DNA of 23,617 nucleotides from Pelobacter sp. UBA5610 (GCA_002424645.1 DIKU01000091.1:1269-24885), one strand, 5' to 3'. Positions 8,303-16,484 are shown, numbered from the stretch's first letter. Notes: a model not told the origin generated them from the letters alone. A program made the numbers and translations.

Positions 8303-9085
8303 ATGAGTGAAAAACATTCCGTCACGGTGACGGATCCGATAGTACAGGTTAAGGATCTTGCTTTTTATTACGGGACATCCAAGGCCTTGCACAATATCAG
8401 CCTGGATTTTCCGCGCAACCAGGTAACCGCTCTGATCGGCCCATCCGGGTGTGGCAAGTCGACTTTGTTGCGTTGCCTTAATCGCATGAACGATCTGGTG
8501 GATAGTGCACGTGTCGAGGGAAGCATCCTGCTCGATGGCACGGAGATCAATACGCAGTCGATGGATGTCATCGAGTTGCGCCGCAGGGTCGGCATGGTAT
8601 TCCAGAAATCCAATCCGTTTCCCAAGACCATTTATGAGAATGTCATATATGGTTTGCGCATCGCCGGGGTTCGGGATAAAACCGTGCTGGACGAGACCGT
8701 GGAACGCAGTCTGCGCAATGCGGCCTTATGGGATGAAGTGAAGGACCGGTTGCATCAATCGGCTCTGGGGATGTCCGGCGGTCAAATGCAGCGACTGTGT
8801 ATTGCGAGGGCCATTGCCGTCAACCCGGAAGTGGTACTCATGGACGAACCCTGTTCCGCGCTCGACCCCAAATCCACGGCCCGGGTCGAGGAGTTGATTA
8901 GCGAACTGCGTGAGAAATACACGATCATCATCGTTACCCACAATATGCAGCAGGCCGCGCGGGTTTCCGATTACACGGCGTTTCTGTTCGAAGGGGTGAT
9001 GGTGGAATTCGGCGTCACCGAGGCTCTGTTCGTCAAGCCGCGGCATAAACAGACCGAGGATTATATCACCGGCCGCTTCGGGTAA
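8303..9085 (+). CDS. pstB: Phosphate ABC transporter ATPase PstB
   Basis: Cytoplasmic ATP-binding subunit of 260 residues, the normal length. Walker A is GPSGCGKST (about 46-54), the Q-loop lies in GMVFQKSNPFPKTIYENV, the signature is MSGGQMQRL, Walker B is VVLMDEP with D-loop SALD, and the H-loop is VTHNMQQA. The QKSNPFP and CSALDPKSTARVEEL segments are typical of PstB among ABC ATPases. It hydrolyses ATP to drive phosphate import and is also part of the signal to PhoR. AAGGTGAGG precedes the ATG, 13 nt after pstA. Confidence 0.97.
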   Translation: MSEKHSVTVTDPIVQVKDLAFYYGTSKALHNISLDFPRNQVTALIGPSGCGKSTLLRCLNRMNDLVDSARVEGSILLDGTEINTQSMDVIELRRRVGMVFQKSNPFPKTIYENVIYGLRIAGVRDKTVLDETVERSLRNAALWDEVKDRLHQSALGMSGGQMQRLCIARAIAVNPEVVLMDEPCSALDPKSTARVEELISELREKYTIIIVTHNMQQAARVSDYTAFLFEGVMVEFGVTEALFVKPRHKQTEDYITGRFG

Positions 9086-9111
9086 GGCCTTTTAACTTCT
9101 ATGAGGTAACG

Positions 9112-9759
9112 ATGCATATCGCACGGGAAATCGAAAATCTTAAAAAACGGGTTCTTACTCTCAGCGCCATGGTCGAGGAAAGTTTTGACCGTTCCGTACA
9201 GGCCCTTAACCGTATGGATGGAACGCTCGCACATCAGGTTATCGATGCGGACGTTCAGGTTGACCAGTTCGAGGTCGATATCGAGGAAGAATGCCTCAAG
9301 GTGCTGGCACTGCACCAGCCGGTTGCCAATGATCTGCGTTTTATTGTTTCCATTCTGAAAATCAACAACGACCTGGAACGCATCGCAGATCTGGCGGTCA
9401 ATATCGCCGAGCGCGTACTCGATCTGCAGAAAATGGAACGTGCTCCTATTCCGTTTGATTTTGCCACCATGTCCGGAAAAGTTCACGACATGGTTAAAAA
9501 GAGCCTTGATTCGCTGGTAACTCTCGATCCCAAACTGGCCCGGGAGGTAATCAGTCTGGACGATGATGTCGACCAACTGCATCATCAAACCTATAAACTG
9601 GTGATCGATCAGATTAAACAGCATCCCGACCGCATCGAGGCTCTGATCTGCTATCTGGTAATCTCCCGCTATCTTGAACGGATCGCCGATCAGACCACCA
9701 ATATTGCCGAGGATACGTTGTATCTTGTCGAGGGCAAGATTGTCCGGCATCAGTTCTGA
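9112..9759 (+). CDS. phoU: Phosphate signalling protein PhoU
   Basis: PhoU-family protein of 215 residues made of two related three-helix bundles. The repeat is visible in the paired motifs LKINNDLERIADLAVNIAE and LVISRYLERIADQTTNIAE, whose acidic residues bind metal in known structures. PhoU links PstSCAB to PhoR and keeps the regulon off when phosphate is plentiful. It is the last gene of the pst cluster, 26 nt after pstB, with GAGGT before the ATG, and is followed by a strong terminator. Confidence 0.96.
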   Translation: MHIAREIENLKKRVLTLSAMVEESFDRSVQALNRMDGTLAHQVIDADVQVDQFEVDIEEECLKVLALHQPVANDLRFIVSILKINNDLERIADLAVNIAERVLDLQKMERAPIPFDFATMSGKVHDMVKKSLDSLVTLDPKLAREVISLDDDVDQLHHQTYKLVIDQIKQHPDRIEALICYLVISRYLERIADQTTNIAEDTLYLVEGKIVRHQF

Positions 9760-9784
9760 ATTGCTGGTGGCAGCCTGTTTTACT

Positions 9785-9820
9785 AAAAAAGCCCCGCCAT
9801 GTTGGCGGGGCTTTTTGTTT
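9785..9820. terminator. Bidirectional terminator between phoU and the deaminase gene
   Basis: GCCCCGCC (9791-9798) pairs perfectly with GGCGGGGC (9804-9811) around a 5-nt loop. A run of six A precedes it and TTTTTGTTT follows, so it can stop transcription from both sides. It ends the plus-strand pst operon and the minus-strand operon that converges on it. Confidence 0.93.
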
Positions 9821-9864
9821 GTGGAGTGTTCGATCGGCCGGGGGAACATAACGCCAGTCACCAG

Positions 9865-10440
9865 TCACCCCTTGCCGTTGTAGATCTCACCACCTTGCCG
9901 GCGGTATTGTTCCAGCACGGCAACGGCTTGTGGTCGGCAGATGTCACGCACGACGCGGATACCGCGTTTTTCCAGCAGGACAGGCCAGTGAGGCGGTTTA
10001 TCCCCTTCATCGAAACCGATGGCACGCGCATCGCTGTCGCGGGCGCCGCATGATAACTGTTTGATCCCCGCCCAGGGCAGGGCGCCGAGGCACATGGCGC
10101 AAGGCTCTGTGGAGCTGGTCAGTTCAACGTTGAAGCCGGCGGCAGCCAGAGAAAAATTCCCTACCAGGCGTTGCGCCGTCATCAGGGCTACCAGTTCGGC
10201 ATGGGCCACAGAGCATGATGCGGCTGTTACCAGATTCAATCCGGGGGCGAGCAAGCGGCCACTGTCGAGGTCGAACACCGCCGCTCCAAAAGGCCCGCCG
10301 GTGCCTTGTCGAATATTGGCGGCTGCCAGTTCGATGACCAGTGCCATGCGGCTTTCCGCTGTATGGAATAGTTGTTCCGGAGAAGGCAGGATTTCACCCA
10401 GCCAGGAGGGCAGTGTCAGGTTGATAGATGGGAAACTCAT
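9865..10440 (-). CDS. Nucleoside/base deaminase of the cytidine deaminase-like fold
   Basis: Zinc deaminase of 191 residues. The catalytic site is plain: HAE (H80, E82) and PCAMC (C114, C117), in the order and spacing of the CDA/GuaD/TadA family, preceded by GGPFGAAVFD. The segment ALPWAGIKQLSCGARDSDARAIGFDEG resembles guanine deaminase-like nucleoside deaminases more than TadA, but the substrate cannot be read from sequence. About 25 residues precede the core. Its ATG overlaps the stop of the FRG gene by ATGA, so translation is probably coupled. It could be a housekeeping salvage enzyme or part of a functional pair with the FRG protein. Confidence 0.88.
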   Translation of the reverse strand: MSFPSINLTLPSWLGEILPSPEQLFHTAESRMALVIELAAANIRQGTGGPFGAAVFDLDSGRLLAPGLNLVTAASCSVAHAELVALMTAQRLVGNFSLAAAGFNVELTSSTEPCAMCLGALPWAGIKQLSCGARDSDARAIGFDEGDKPPHWPVLLEKRGIRVVRDICRPQAVAVLEQYRRQGGEIYNGKG

Positions 10441-11279
10441 GTGCCGCGACGGGGAATCTGGGCTTCGATGCCTTGAATCAGTTCACACTCCTCAATGCAT
10501 CGTGGGCTGTAATGGCGTTTGAGCCACAAACTCAGACCGTCGAGTCCCGGGAAGAGAACGCGCTCGGTAATGTTGGCCTGGTCGAGTTTGTCGCGGATCT
10601 CCCATTTGAGTTCGGCCGGGATGATGATTTTGCGCCAGATGGTCGGATGTTCCTTGAGAAAATCGCACAGGGTCCGTTGCGGGTCCGACATGACCGAAAA
10701 GAACGCATACTGGTTGACGATACGATCTTCCATGGATGGCGGCTCCAGGAACAGTGCCGCATTGTCGTGGGACAGGGCCTGCAGATCCTGCAAGTTGGGA
10801 ATCGCTTCATCCAGCATTTCGACGGTAAAGACGTTGGCGCCTTCCTCTTCCAGTTTGTTGCACAGAGGGCGAGGTAGCAGTTGGTGGGTTTTGACGTAAT
10901 TCACCGCCCAGATGGCGCCATCGAGGTTGAACTTGCAGATGTTGGCGGTGGCAAAGTGCATGGCCACGAGGGGGGAATAGGTCCAGTCGAGCATGCGGGT
11001 CGGCAGGCCGTAGTGCTGTGCCACAGACATCCAGTGCCAGAAAGCGTCGGACTCCACTGCCGAGCGATGGGCGTACTTTTTAAAATTGCGCATCAGGTGG
11101 CGTTCGAGTTCGACGTATTTGCCGCCGAGGCGCATCAAAGTTGTTTTCAGTGTATAGTTGGCGTCGGACAAGCCACGAAAAGCGAAGCGGGAGCGAAATC
11201 TCCCGATCTCCTCATTCCAGGAATCGGCAAACAGCTCTTTTTGCAGTTCGTCGTAGCTATGGACGCGGATTTCATTCAT
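10437..11279 (-). CDS. FRG-domain protein
   Basis: Protein of 280 residues with the hallmarks of the FRG domain: FAFRGLSD (FRG at 34-36), QHYGLPTRMLDWT (88-100), RIVNQYAFFSV (186-196) and LFPGLDGLSLWLK near 242-254. The biochemical function of this domain family is not firmly established; members occur in many bacteria and phages, often in accessory regions. There is no signal peptide or membrane segment, so it should be cytoplasmic. AAGG lies about 8 nt before the ATG. It starts 39 nt after modE and overlaps the deaminase gene, so the three genes probably form one operon. Confidence 0.85.
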   Translation of the reverse strand: MNEIRVHSYDELQKELFADSWNEEIGRFRSRFAFRGLSDANYTLKTTLMRLGGKYVELERHLMRNFKKYAHRSAVESDAFWHWMSVAQHYGLPTRMLDWTYSPLVAMHFATANICKFNLDGAIWAVNYVKTHQLLPRPLCNKLEEEGANVFTVEMLDEAIPNLQDLQALSHDNAALFLEPPSMEDRIVNQYAFFSVMSDPQRTLCDFLKEHPTIWRKIIIPAELKWEIRDKLDQANITERVLFPGLDGLSLWLKRHYSPRCIEECELIQGIEAQIPRRGT

Positions 11280-11318
11280 GTAAAAAACCTTATATGCTAA
11301 GCGGCGAAGACCAAGGGG

Positions 11319-12131
11319 TCAGATCACGCCCAGAATCACGCTCGACTCCTGCACTACCGCCCATGCTTCATCGCCTTCGCGCAGTTCCAGTGCCTGGTCG
11401 CTGGCCTTGGTCAGGGTTGCGCTGACCGTGTTGCCACCGGGCAGTTGCAGGGTTACTTCGCAGTCTACATTTCCCTCGACGATGCGGTGGACAGTGCCGC
11501 GCAGGATGTTGCAGGCGCTGAGCTTGGCAGAGCCCAGATCCTTGATTATCATCACTGCCGGAGCCTTGGCCATGGCCAACACTTCGGAGCCTATACTCAA
11601 ATCCAAAGCCTCGACACTTTCATTGGTGATGAGGGACGACAGGCGATCTCCTCCTTTGAGTTGCAGTGTGACCAGGGTGTTGATGGCTCCTTTTTGCATC
11701 TGGGCGATCTCGCCGGACCAGATGTTTCTGGCGCTGACTTTCATGTTGACCTTCCTCAGAAATTGGTAAAATCCCTCGCCGTCTTCCAGGTGTTTGCCGA
11801 TGGAACGCAAAAAACGTTCGTGCTCCTCCTGGATAAGGCGGTAGCGTTGGATGACTTCCTTGCCCGCTTCGGTCAACTGTGTGCCGCCACCCCCGCGTCC
11901 CCCCGTGGTTTTGACGACCAGTGGTTGATCGGAAAGGTTGTTGAGCATTTCGATCTGCTCCCAGGCCGTTTTGTAGCTGATCCCGACGGCTTTGCCGGCC
12001 TTGGTAATGGAACCCAGTTCTCCAACTTGTTCCAACAGGCGGATGCGGCTGCTGCCGAGAAAGTCCTGTCCCGATTTTTTAAACCAGAGAGCGCCGGTCA
12101 GACTGAGGTCTTCCGCTATTTTCTTATTCAC
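11319..12131 (-). CDS. modE: Molybdate-responsive transcriptional regulator ModE
   Basis: ModE of 270 residues, full length. The N-terminal winged helix (about 25-90) contains GSITKAGKAVGISYKTAWEQI and the family's GGRGGGGTQLTEAG wing. The C-terminal half has two Mop/TOBE oxyanion-binding domains (about 131-195 and 203-269), each beginning SARNIWSGEI or SACNILRGTV. ModE dimers bind molybdate (often tungstate too) and then repress transporter genes or activate molybdoenzyme genes. No mod or tup transporter lies in this window. Translation should start at the GTG at 12131, with AAGGAG 6 nt upstream. Its presence near a tungsten-type oxidoreductase and a Moco/Tuco riboswitch fits a local Mo/W theme. 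Confidence 0.95.
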   Translation of the reverse strand: MNKKIAEDLSLTGALWFKKSGQDFLGSSRIRLLEQVGELGSITKAGKAVGISYKTAWEQIEMLNNLSDQPLVVKTTGGRGGGGTQLTEAGKEVIQRYRLIQEEHERFLRSIGKHLEDGEGFYQFLRKVNMKVSARNIWSGEIAQMQKGAINTLVTLQLKGGDRLSSLITNESVEALDLSIGSEVLAMAKAPAVMIIKDLGSAKLSACNILRGTVHRIVEGNVDCEVTLQLPGGNTVSATLTKASDQALELREGDEAWAVVQESSVILGVI

Positions 12132-12174
12132 ACAAAACTCCTTGTCGCGAACGCGAGTTGGTTGCTTTCATCCT

Positions 12175-12203
12175 AATTTAGTGTGTTTGCACTGATAAGG
12201 CAA
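12175..12203 (-). promoter_or_regulatory. Candidate sigma-70 promoter of modE
   Basis: On the minus strand, TTGCCT (12198-12203) and TAAATT (12175-12180) are separated by 17 nt, about 45 nt before the modE start codon. The leader contains a small inverted repeat, TCGCG-TT-CGCGA, just before the AAGGAG ribosome site. Confidence 0.5.
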
Positions 12204-12288
12204 ATGCTAATCGCGATTTTTTTTACTCAGGTTGGTGCATCGGGACGTGTTTTTTTTGGGGCATAAAAAGGGCGATGACGGCCGGGGT

Positions 12289-14367
12289 TTATTCGGGGGC
12301 AAAATGCTGATCTGACAGGGGCGGGAAATGCGGGGTATGTAAATTGAGCAGGAGGCTTTCGCGCAAGGCTTCGGGCCTGCATGGTTTGTGGAATAAAAAG
12401 CCCTGGCCACGCAGGCAGCCCATGGCCAACAACAAGTGGTGCTGTGCAAATGTTTCAATGCCCTCGGCGATGGCTACCAATCCGAGATTGCGGGCCATCG
12501 CCAGGATAGCGCCGACCATGGCCGCATCGCATTGGCTGTGAGGCAGATTCTGGACAAAGAGCCGGTCAATCTTGAGATAATCGAAGGGCAAGGTTTTCAG
12601 CCGTTGCAGGGAGGTGTACCCCAATCCGAAATTATCCAGCGACCAGCGAACCCCGAGTTGTTTGACAGTATGGAGAATGCTTTCGGCCCGGTCCTCCGTT
12701 TTTTGCAGGGTCGGTTCATTGACTTCCAGTTCCAGGCAGTTAGGGGGGAGTCCTGTCTCGTGCAAAATAGTGGCGATGGTGTTTCCCAGGTCCGCTTGTC
12801 TGAATTGACTGCAGGAAAGATTGACCGAAACGGGCAATTGGGGGATGCCCGGTTTTTGCCATCCGGCAGCAATCTCACAGGCTTTGCGAAGGACGCTATT
12901 GCCGAGGGATCCCATCAGCCCCATCTCTTCAAGTCGTGGCAAAAAAATTTTCGGACGCATTATGGAGCCGTCGGGGTGGCGCCAACGCAGAAACGCCTCG
13001 ACCCCGACCGGTTGCTGTGTGGCAAGGTCGTAACGGGGCTGGAACAGAAGAAAAAACTCTCTGTTTTCCACTGCCTTGCGCAAGCTGGTTTCCAGTTCCA
13101 GTTGCGCCACCAGCGCCTGATTCATTTCCGGGGAAAACAGCTGGTAACTGTTTCCCTGTTCTTCTTTGGCCACGTACATGGCGGTGTCGGCGTTGCGCAG
13201 CAAAACATCGGAGGTTGTGCCATCCTCAGGAAAAACCGCAGCCCCGATGCTGGCGGTAACAGTAATGCGATGACTGTCGATATGGTATTCCTGGGACAGG
13301 GTGCCTAACAGTTTATGCAGAATTTTTGGAAGGTTAATCTGGTCGCGAAATCCCGATAGGACGATAATGAATTCGTCTCCCCCGAGACGCGCGACGGTAT
13401 CGTTGCCGCGCAGGGATTGTTGCAGACGTTGGGCTGCTATTTTAAGGAGTTTGTCTCCAATGGCATGTCCGCGTGTATCGTTGATTTGTTTGAATCGGTC
13501 AAGATCGACAAACAATACGGCCAATGGATGGTTGAACCGCGTGGCTTCAGCCATGGCCTGATCCAGCCTGTCATGCAAAAGGGTACGGTTGGGCAGTCCT
13601 GTCAGTTGATCGTAATAAGCCAGTTGTTTGATGCGGGATTCGTCAGGCTGGTGTTTGTCCCTTCCATCAAATCGGCCAATTGTATACTGCCTGTTGTGGG
13701 TGGAGAAGGGCGACAAACTGAGATTTGCCGACAGGGTTGTTCCGTCTTTGCACAGGCAGACGACTTTACGTGGGCTTCCGGGCTGGTCCGAATGTCGGGC
13801 CGGAAAAAAATGGGCCCATCCCTGTTTCAAGGCCGTTTGGTCGTGCCAGGGCGCGAGAAGGGCGTGAAGATTTTTCCGGAGCATTTCCTTGTGCGTGTAG
13901 CCGAAAAGGACAGCGGCTTGGGAGCTCCAGTGGCGTATCTTTCCCCTGTGGTCGAGTATTACGAAGGCCGTTTGGTTTGCTTCTGCCATGTCCTGCAACA
14001 TGCGTAAATATTGTCGGGCTTGCAGTTTTGCCAGCTGCCGGCTGGTAATATCCTGGAAGGTTGCCCTGATAGCGCCTTGCAGCTCCGGGGTAGCATGGGT
14101 GAAGTGGCCCTGCAGGTAACGGGTTTTTCCGTTTGGGGTTTGGCAGGCAAGCAAAGCCGACGTCGCAGGGTGCTCTTGGAGCTTGGCAAGGATTTGCTGC
14201 CAGCGGTTTTTCCCGGAAGGCACAAGGAGATCCTGCAGGTAGGAGCGTGGATGCCGGGTCGATGGATGGCCCATCATTGTTTCCCAGGCACGGCTGGCCG
14301 CAATGATAAGTCCGTCCGATTGCAAAATGCAGATAAGATTGTTCTGGTTGTTCAGGGTAGCCCCCAT
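12289..14367 (-). CDS. PAS-PAS-GGDEF-EAL cyclic-di-GMP signalling protein
   Basis: Cytoplasmic protein of 692 residues from the chosen ATG. In order: two PAS domains (about 8-110 and 125-240), GGDEF (about 250-415) and EAL (about 430-670). The cyclase site GGDEF (329-333) is intact, and the inhibitory I-site RGND (320-323) sits exactly five residues before it. The phosphodiesterase half keeps SVNLS, LELEVNE, LKIDRLFV, AIAEGIET and RGQGFLF. However, it has EAF for EAL (457-459) and DNFG for DDFG (578-581), the latter losing a metal ligand. It is therefore more likely a cyclase with a weak or regulatory EAL domain. The open frame extends to a TTG at 14472 (another ATG at 14448), but that extra stretch has no ribosome site or recognisable domain; the start is uncertain. 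Confidence 0.88.
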   Translation of the reverse strand: MGATLNNQNNLICILQSDGLIIAASRAWETMMGHPSTRHPRSYLQDLLVPSGKNRWQQILAKLQEHPATSALLACQTPNGKTRYLQGHFTHATPELQGAIRATFQDITSRQLAKLQARQYLRMLQDMAEANQTAFVILDHRGKIRHWSSQAAVLFGYTHKEMLRKNLHALLAPWHDQTALKQGWAHFFPARHSDQPGSPRKVVCLCKDGTTLSANLSLSPFSTHNRQYTIGRFDGRDKHQPDESRIKQLAYYDQLTGLPNRTLLHDRLDQAMAEATRFNHPLAVLFVDLDRFKQINDTRGHAIGDKLLKIAAQRLQQSLRGNDTVARLGGDEFIIVLSGFRDQINLPKILHKLLGTLSQEYHIDSHRITVTASIGAAVFPEDGTTSDVLLRNADTAMYVAKEEQGNSYQLFSPEMNQALVAQLELETSLRKAVENREFFLLFQPRYDLATQQPVGVEAFLRWRHPDGSIMRPKIFLPRLEEMGLMGSLGNSVLRKACEIAAGWQKPGIPQLPVSVNLSCSQFRQADLGNTIATILHETGLPPNCLELEVNEPTLQKTEDRAESILHTVKQLGVRWSLDNFGLGYTSLQRLKTLPFDYLKIDRLFVQNLPHSQCDAAMVGAILAMARNLGLVAIAEGIETFAQHHLLLAMGCLRGQGFLFHKPCRPEALRESLLLNLHTPHFPPLSDQHFAPE

Positions 14368-14492
14368 GCATGAATACTCGATGAATATGTCCAGTCCTGA
14401 TGAGCCATGCGCCCAGTCACGAAAACCCCTGCAGTTTGGAAAAGACATGGCGAAACGAGTGCTTGCGGCCAAACCTCAAATATAAAAAAGCA

Positions 14493-14509
14493 AAGCCTTA
14501 TAAAGGCTT
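14493..14509 (-). other. Hairpin with T-rich tail in the GGDEF-EAL leader
   Basis: AAGCCTT and AAGGCTT flank a 3-nt loop. Read on the minus strand the hairpin is followed by TTGCTTTTTTATA, as in an intrinsic terminator. It lies upstream of the GGDEF-EAL gene with no minus-strand gene before it, so it may act as an attenuator or block stray transcription. The stem is short, so this is tentative. Confidence 0.35.
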
Positions 14510-14752
14510 CAGCCATGACGCAAAACTTTATCTGATGGGGAGGAAAACAAATGTAACAAAAAGAAATCATTATTTATGTTTATTATTGCACGGTCAAGAA
14601 AAATCTCTAATGACTGCTTGGAGATCGGTTGCATTGAATCGGGTGAAGGATGCTATGCTTTACAATTTGTTGAAGATATTCGAATATACGGGCATCTGGC
14701 CGTGTTTCGGATGGGACTCGGCGAATCCTGGCAGAAAAAAGAGGTAACGGTT

Positions 14753-16279
14753 ATGCAGTACTTCGAGGAGGGCGACATGCGTATTTCGGAAGCTTTGATC
14801 CGGATCAGGGAACGAGTGGATCAGCTCACCACCATCGTTGCCGCGCATCATTCTGCCGGAGAAAGTAGCCCGTTGCGCCTTGGGCATCTGAACGATCTTC
14901 TGAAAGTAGTTGAGCAGATTATTCAACAAACTACCGGGGCAAATGATGCCAAGAGGCGTCGGGAGCATGAGCCGGACGGTGGGTGCATAGTGATTCCGGA
15001 GGTTTCTTTCACCGTGCCATCGGGGACGCAGGTTGGTCGATGGGCGGCAGTAAACCGTTTTTTGGATCTGGAGCGCAATCAGCTACAGTGTATTTTTTCC
15101 GCCACGACCAATCTGGTCATGGTGACGAACCATGAGGGGTTGGTCACGCTTCTCAATCCGGCGGCTGAACACTTTTTTGCGGGGAGGTCCTGGCGTAGTG
15201 TGCCGTTCTGGCAGTTGTTGGAATTACCCGGAAGCGAATTGCAGCAGGTGTTGTCCACATATACACCGGAAGACCACCACGAAATCTATCTTGCCGAGGC
15301 CGGACAGTGGTTTAATCTGCGACTTGTGCCCTTCGATCCCCACGCCCAGGTTCCGGCCGGTTTCATTCTGATCCTTAACGACATAACCTGGCTGGTCGAT
15401 AGCCGGCAACATCTTGAAAAACTCGTCGCCGAGCGAACCCACGCTTTGGCCAATTCGGAAAAGATGTTGCGCCTCATTTTTGATTCGGTCGGTAACGGCA
15501 TTCTGCTGCTGAGTGACGATTACCATATCGTCAAGGCGAATCACCGGGCGGGGCAGATCCATGCGTGTCCTCCCGATGAACTGGTTGGTAAGGATTTGCG
15601 TGATTTAACCGACAACCCGGGGCGCTGGACGTTGATATCCTGCGTTGCCGCTTTGAACGAAGAGTCAAGTATGGGTGCCGAGATTCAGGTGCGGCGCTCC
15701 GATGGCAGCATGCTGCCGGCAAGTTTCATGGTAACGCGCGTCGAGATAGATGGACGAATTTTCTGGCCGGTCATCGTTCGGGATATTTCCCGTCAGAAAG
15801 CCCTGGAAGAGCGCTTGCTCATGGAAAAACAGCAGGTTGAAGAAATGAACGTAACGCTGCGCACTGTTATGAAAAGTGTGGACGGGGACCGCAAGGAGTT
15901 TGAAAACAATCTGGCCAGACGGATTCGTACCCAGTTGCTGCCTGCTCTGGACCGTGTTGGTACCGAATCTTCTGCGACTATTCGCGCAAGCTATCTGGAC
16001 CTGGTGCGGGAACAGCTTGTCGGATTGACCAGCGGTTCCGCCTCGGAAATTGATGCCAGCTTGTTGAAACTGAGCAAAACCGAAATACGCATCTGCCAGT
16101 TTGTTCAGGCCGGGCGTTCCACCAAGGATATCTGCGAAGCGATGAATCTGGCGTTTGAAACGGTTCAGACGCATCGTAAAAACATTCGTCGAAAACTGGG
16201 ACTGCGCGGTAAAAACGTCAATCTTCACTCCTACCTCATAGGCCGTCGCTCTCTGCTTGCATCTGAGAACGATACCTGA
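14753..16279 (+). CDS. PAS-PAS sensor with LuxR-type DNA-binding domain
   Basis: Probable one-component transcription regulator of 508 residues. A helical N terminus precedes PAS1 (about 106-215, LQCIFSATTNLVMVTNHEG), a linker of about 20 residues, and PAS2 (about 235-350, LRLIFDSVGNGILLLSDD). A coiled-coil segment follows, then a C-terminal helix-turn-helix of the LuxR/FixJ kind (about 440-495: LSKTEIRICQFVQAGRSTKDICEAMN, VQTHRKNIRRKLGL). There is no histidine kinase or receiver domain. The ATG at 14753 has GAGG 8 nt upstream. The ATG at 14777 with GAGGAGG is a good alternative, while the open frame back to 14576 looks non-coding. The ligand is unknown. Position directly upstream of the aldehyde oxidoreductase makes it a candidate regulator of that gene. 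Confidence 0.85.
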   Translation: MQYFEEGDMRISEALIRIRERVDQLTTIVAAHHSAGESSPLRLGHLNDLLKVVEQIIQQTTGANDAKRRREHEPDGGCIVIPEVSFTVPSGTQVGRWAAVNRFLDLERNQLQCIFSATTNLVMVTNHEGLVTLLNPAAEHFFAGRSWRSVPFWQLLELPGSELQQVLSTYTPEDHHEIYLAEAGQWFNLRLVPFDPHAQVPAGFILILNDITWLVDSRQHLEKLVAERTHALANSEKMLRLIFDSVGNGILLLSDDYHIVKANHRAGQIHACPPDELVGKDLRDLTDNPGRWTLISCVAALNEESSMGAEIQVRRSDGSMLPASFMVTRVEIDGRIFWPVIVRDISRQKALEERLLMEKQQVEEMNVTLRTVMKSVDGDRKEFENNLARRIRTQLLPALDRVGTESSATIRASYLDLVREQLVGLTSGSASEIDASLLKLSKTEIRICQFVQAGRSTKDICEAMNLAFETVQTHRKNIRRKLGLRGKNVNLHSYLIGRRSLLASENDT

Positions 16280-16294
16280 AGTCTGTATCCTCCT

Positions 16295-16312
16295 CCCCCC
16301 CCAAAAAAAAAA
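16295..16312 (+). repeat. Homopolymer tract C8-A10
   Basis: Eight C followed by ten A, just after the stop of the PAS-LuxR gene. A T-rich stretch ending in TTTTTGG follows, so an AT-rich imperfect hairpin is possible and may weakly end transcription. Such runs vary in length through slippage and are prone to sequencing error. Confidence 0.6.
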
Positions 16313-16332
16313 GAGTCAGTTTTTCCTTTTTG

Positions 16333-16392
16333 GAACACAAAATATTGTCGGTGTATACATTATTGAACACCTTTGTAGGCGGTTTTGTGTTC
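16333..16392 (+). promoter_or_regulatory. Candidate activator sites: phased GAACAC half-sites
   Basis: GAACAC occurs at 16333-16338 and 16365-16370, and its inverse GTGTTC at 16387-16392. The outer pair is part of a perfect 10-bp inverted repeat (GAACACAAAA and TTTTGTGTTC). The steps of 32 and 22 bp are close to three and two helical turns, so all three face the same side of the DNA. They lie about 80-140 bp before the predicted transcription start of the oxidoreductase gene, where an activator would bind. Confidence 0.5.
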
Positions 16393-16436
16393 GATCGGGT
16401 ATGCATATGTACCCTTTAATACCCCGATAGATCACC

Positions 16437-16465
16437 TGTGTGGCCACTTCTCTGTGTGCTATAAA
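16437..16465 (+). promoter_or_regulatory. Candidate extended -10 promoter of the aldehyde oxidoreductase gene
   Basis: TGCTATAAA (16457-16465) matches an extended -10 element. The -35 position (16437-16442) is poor, which fits a promoter that needs an activator. Transcription would start near 16472, leaving a leader of about 210 nt that holds a long hairpin and the riboswitch. Confidence 0.5.
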
Positions 16466-16484
16466 GCGATCCACACGGTTCTTT

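Noticed and set aside
12436..13308. Plus-strand open frame of 290 codons
   Set aside because: It is opposite the GGDEF-EAL gene and has no domain or ribosome site.
14576..14752. N-terminal extension of the PAS-LuxR frame
   Set aside because: No ribosome site at 14576 and the sequence lacks domain character; the ATG at 14753 has a good GAGG site.
16441..16460. Possible sigma-54 promoter beginning TGGCC
   Set aside because: The GG-to-GC distance is wrong; the extended -10 element at 16457-16465 is a better explanation.
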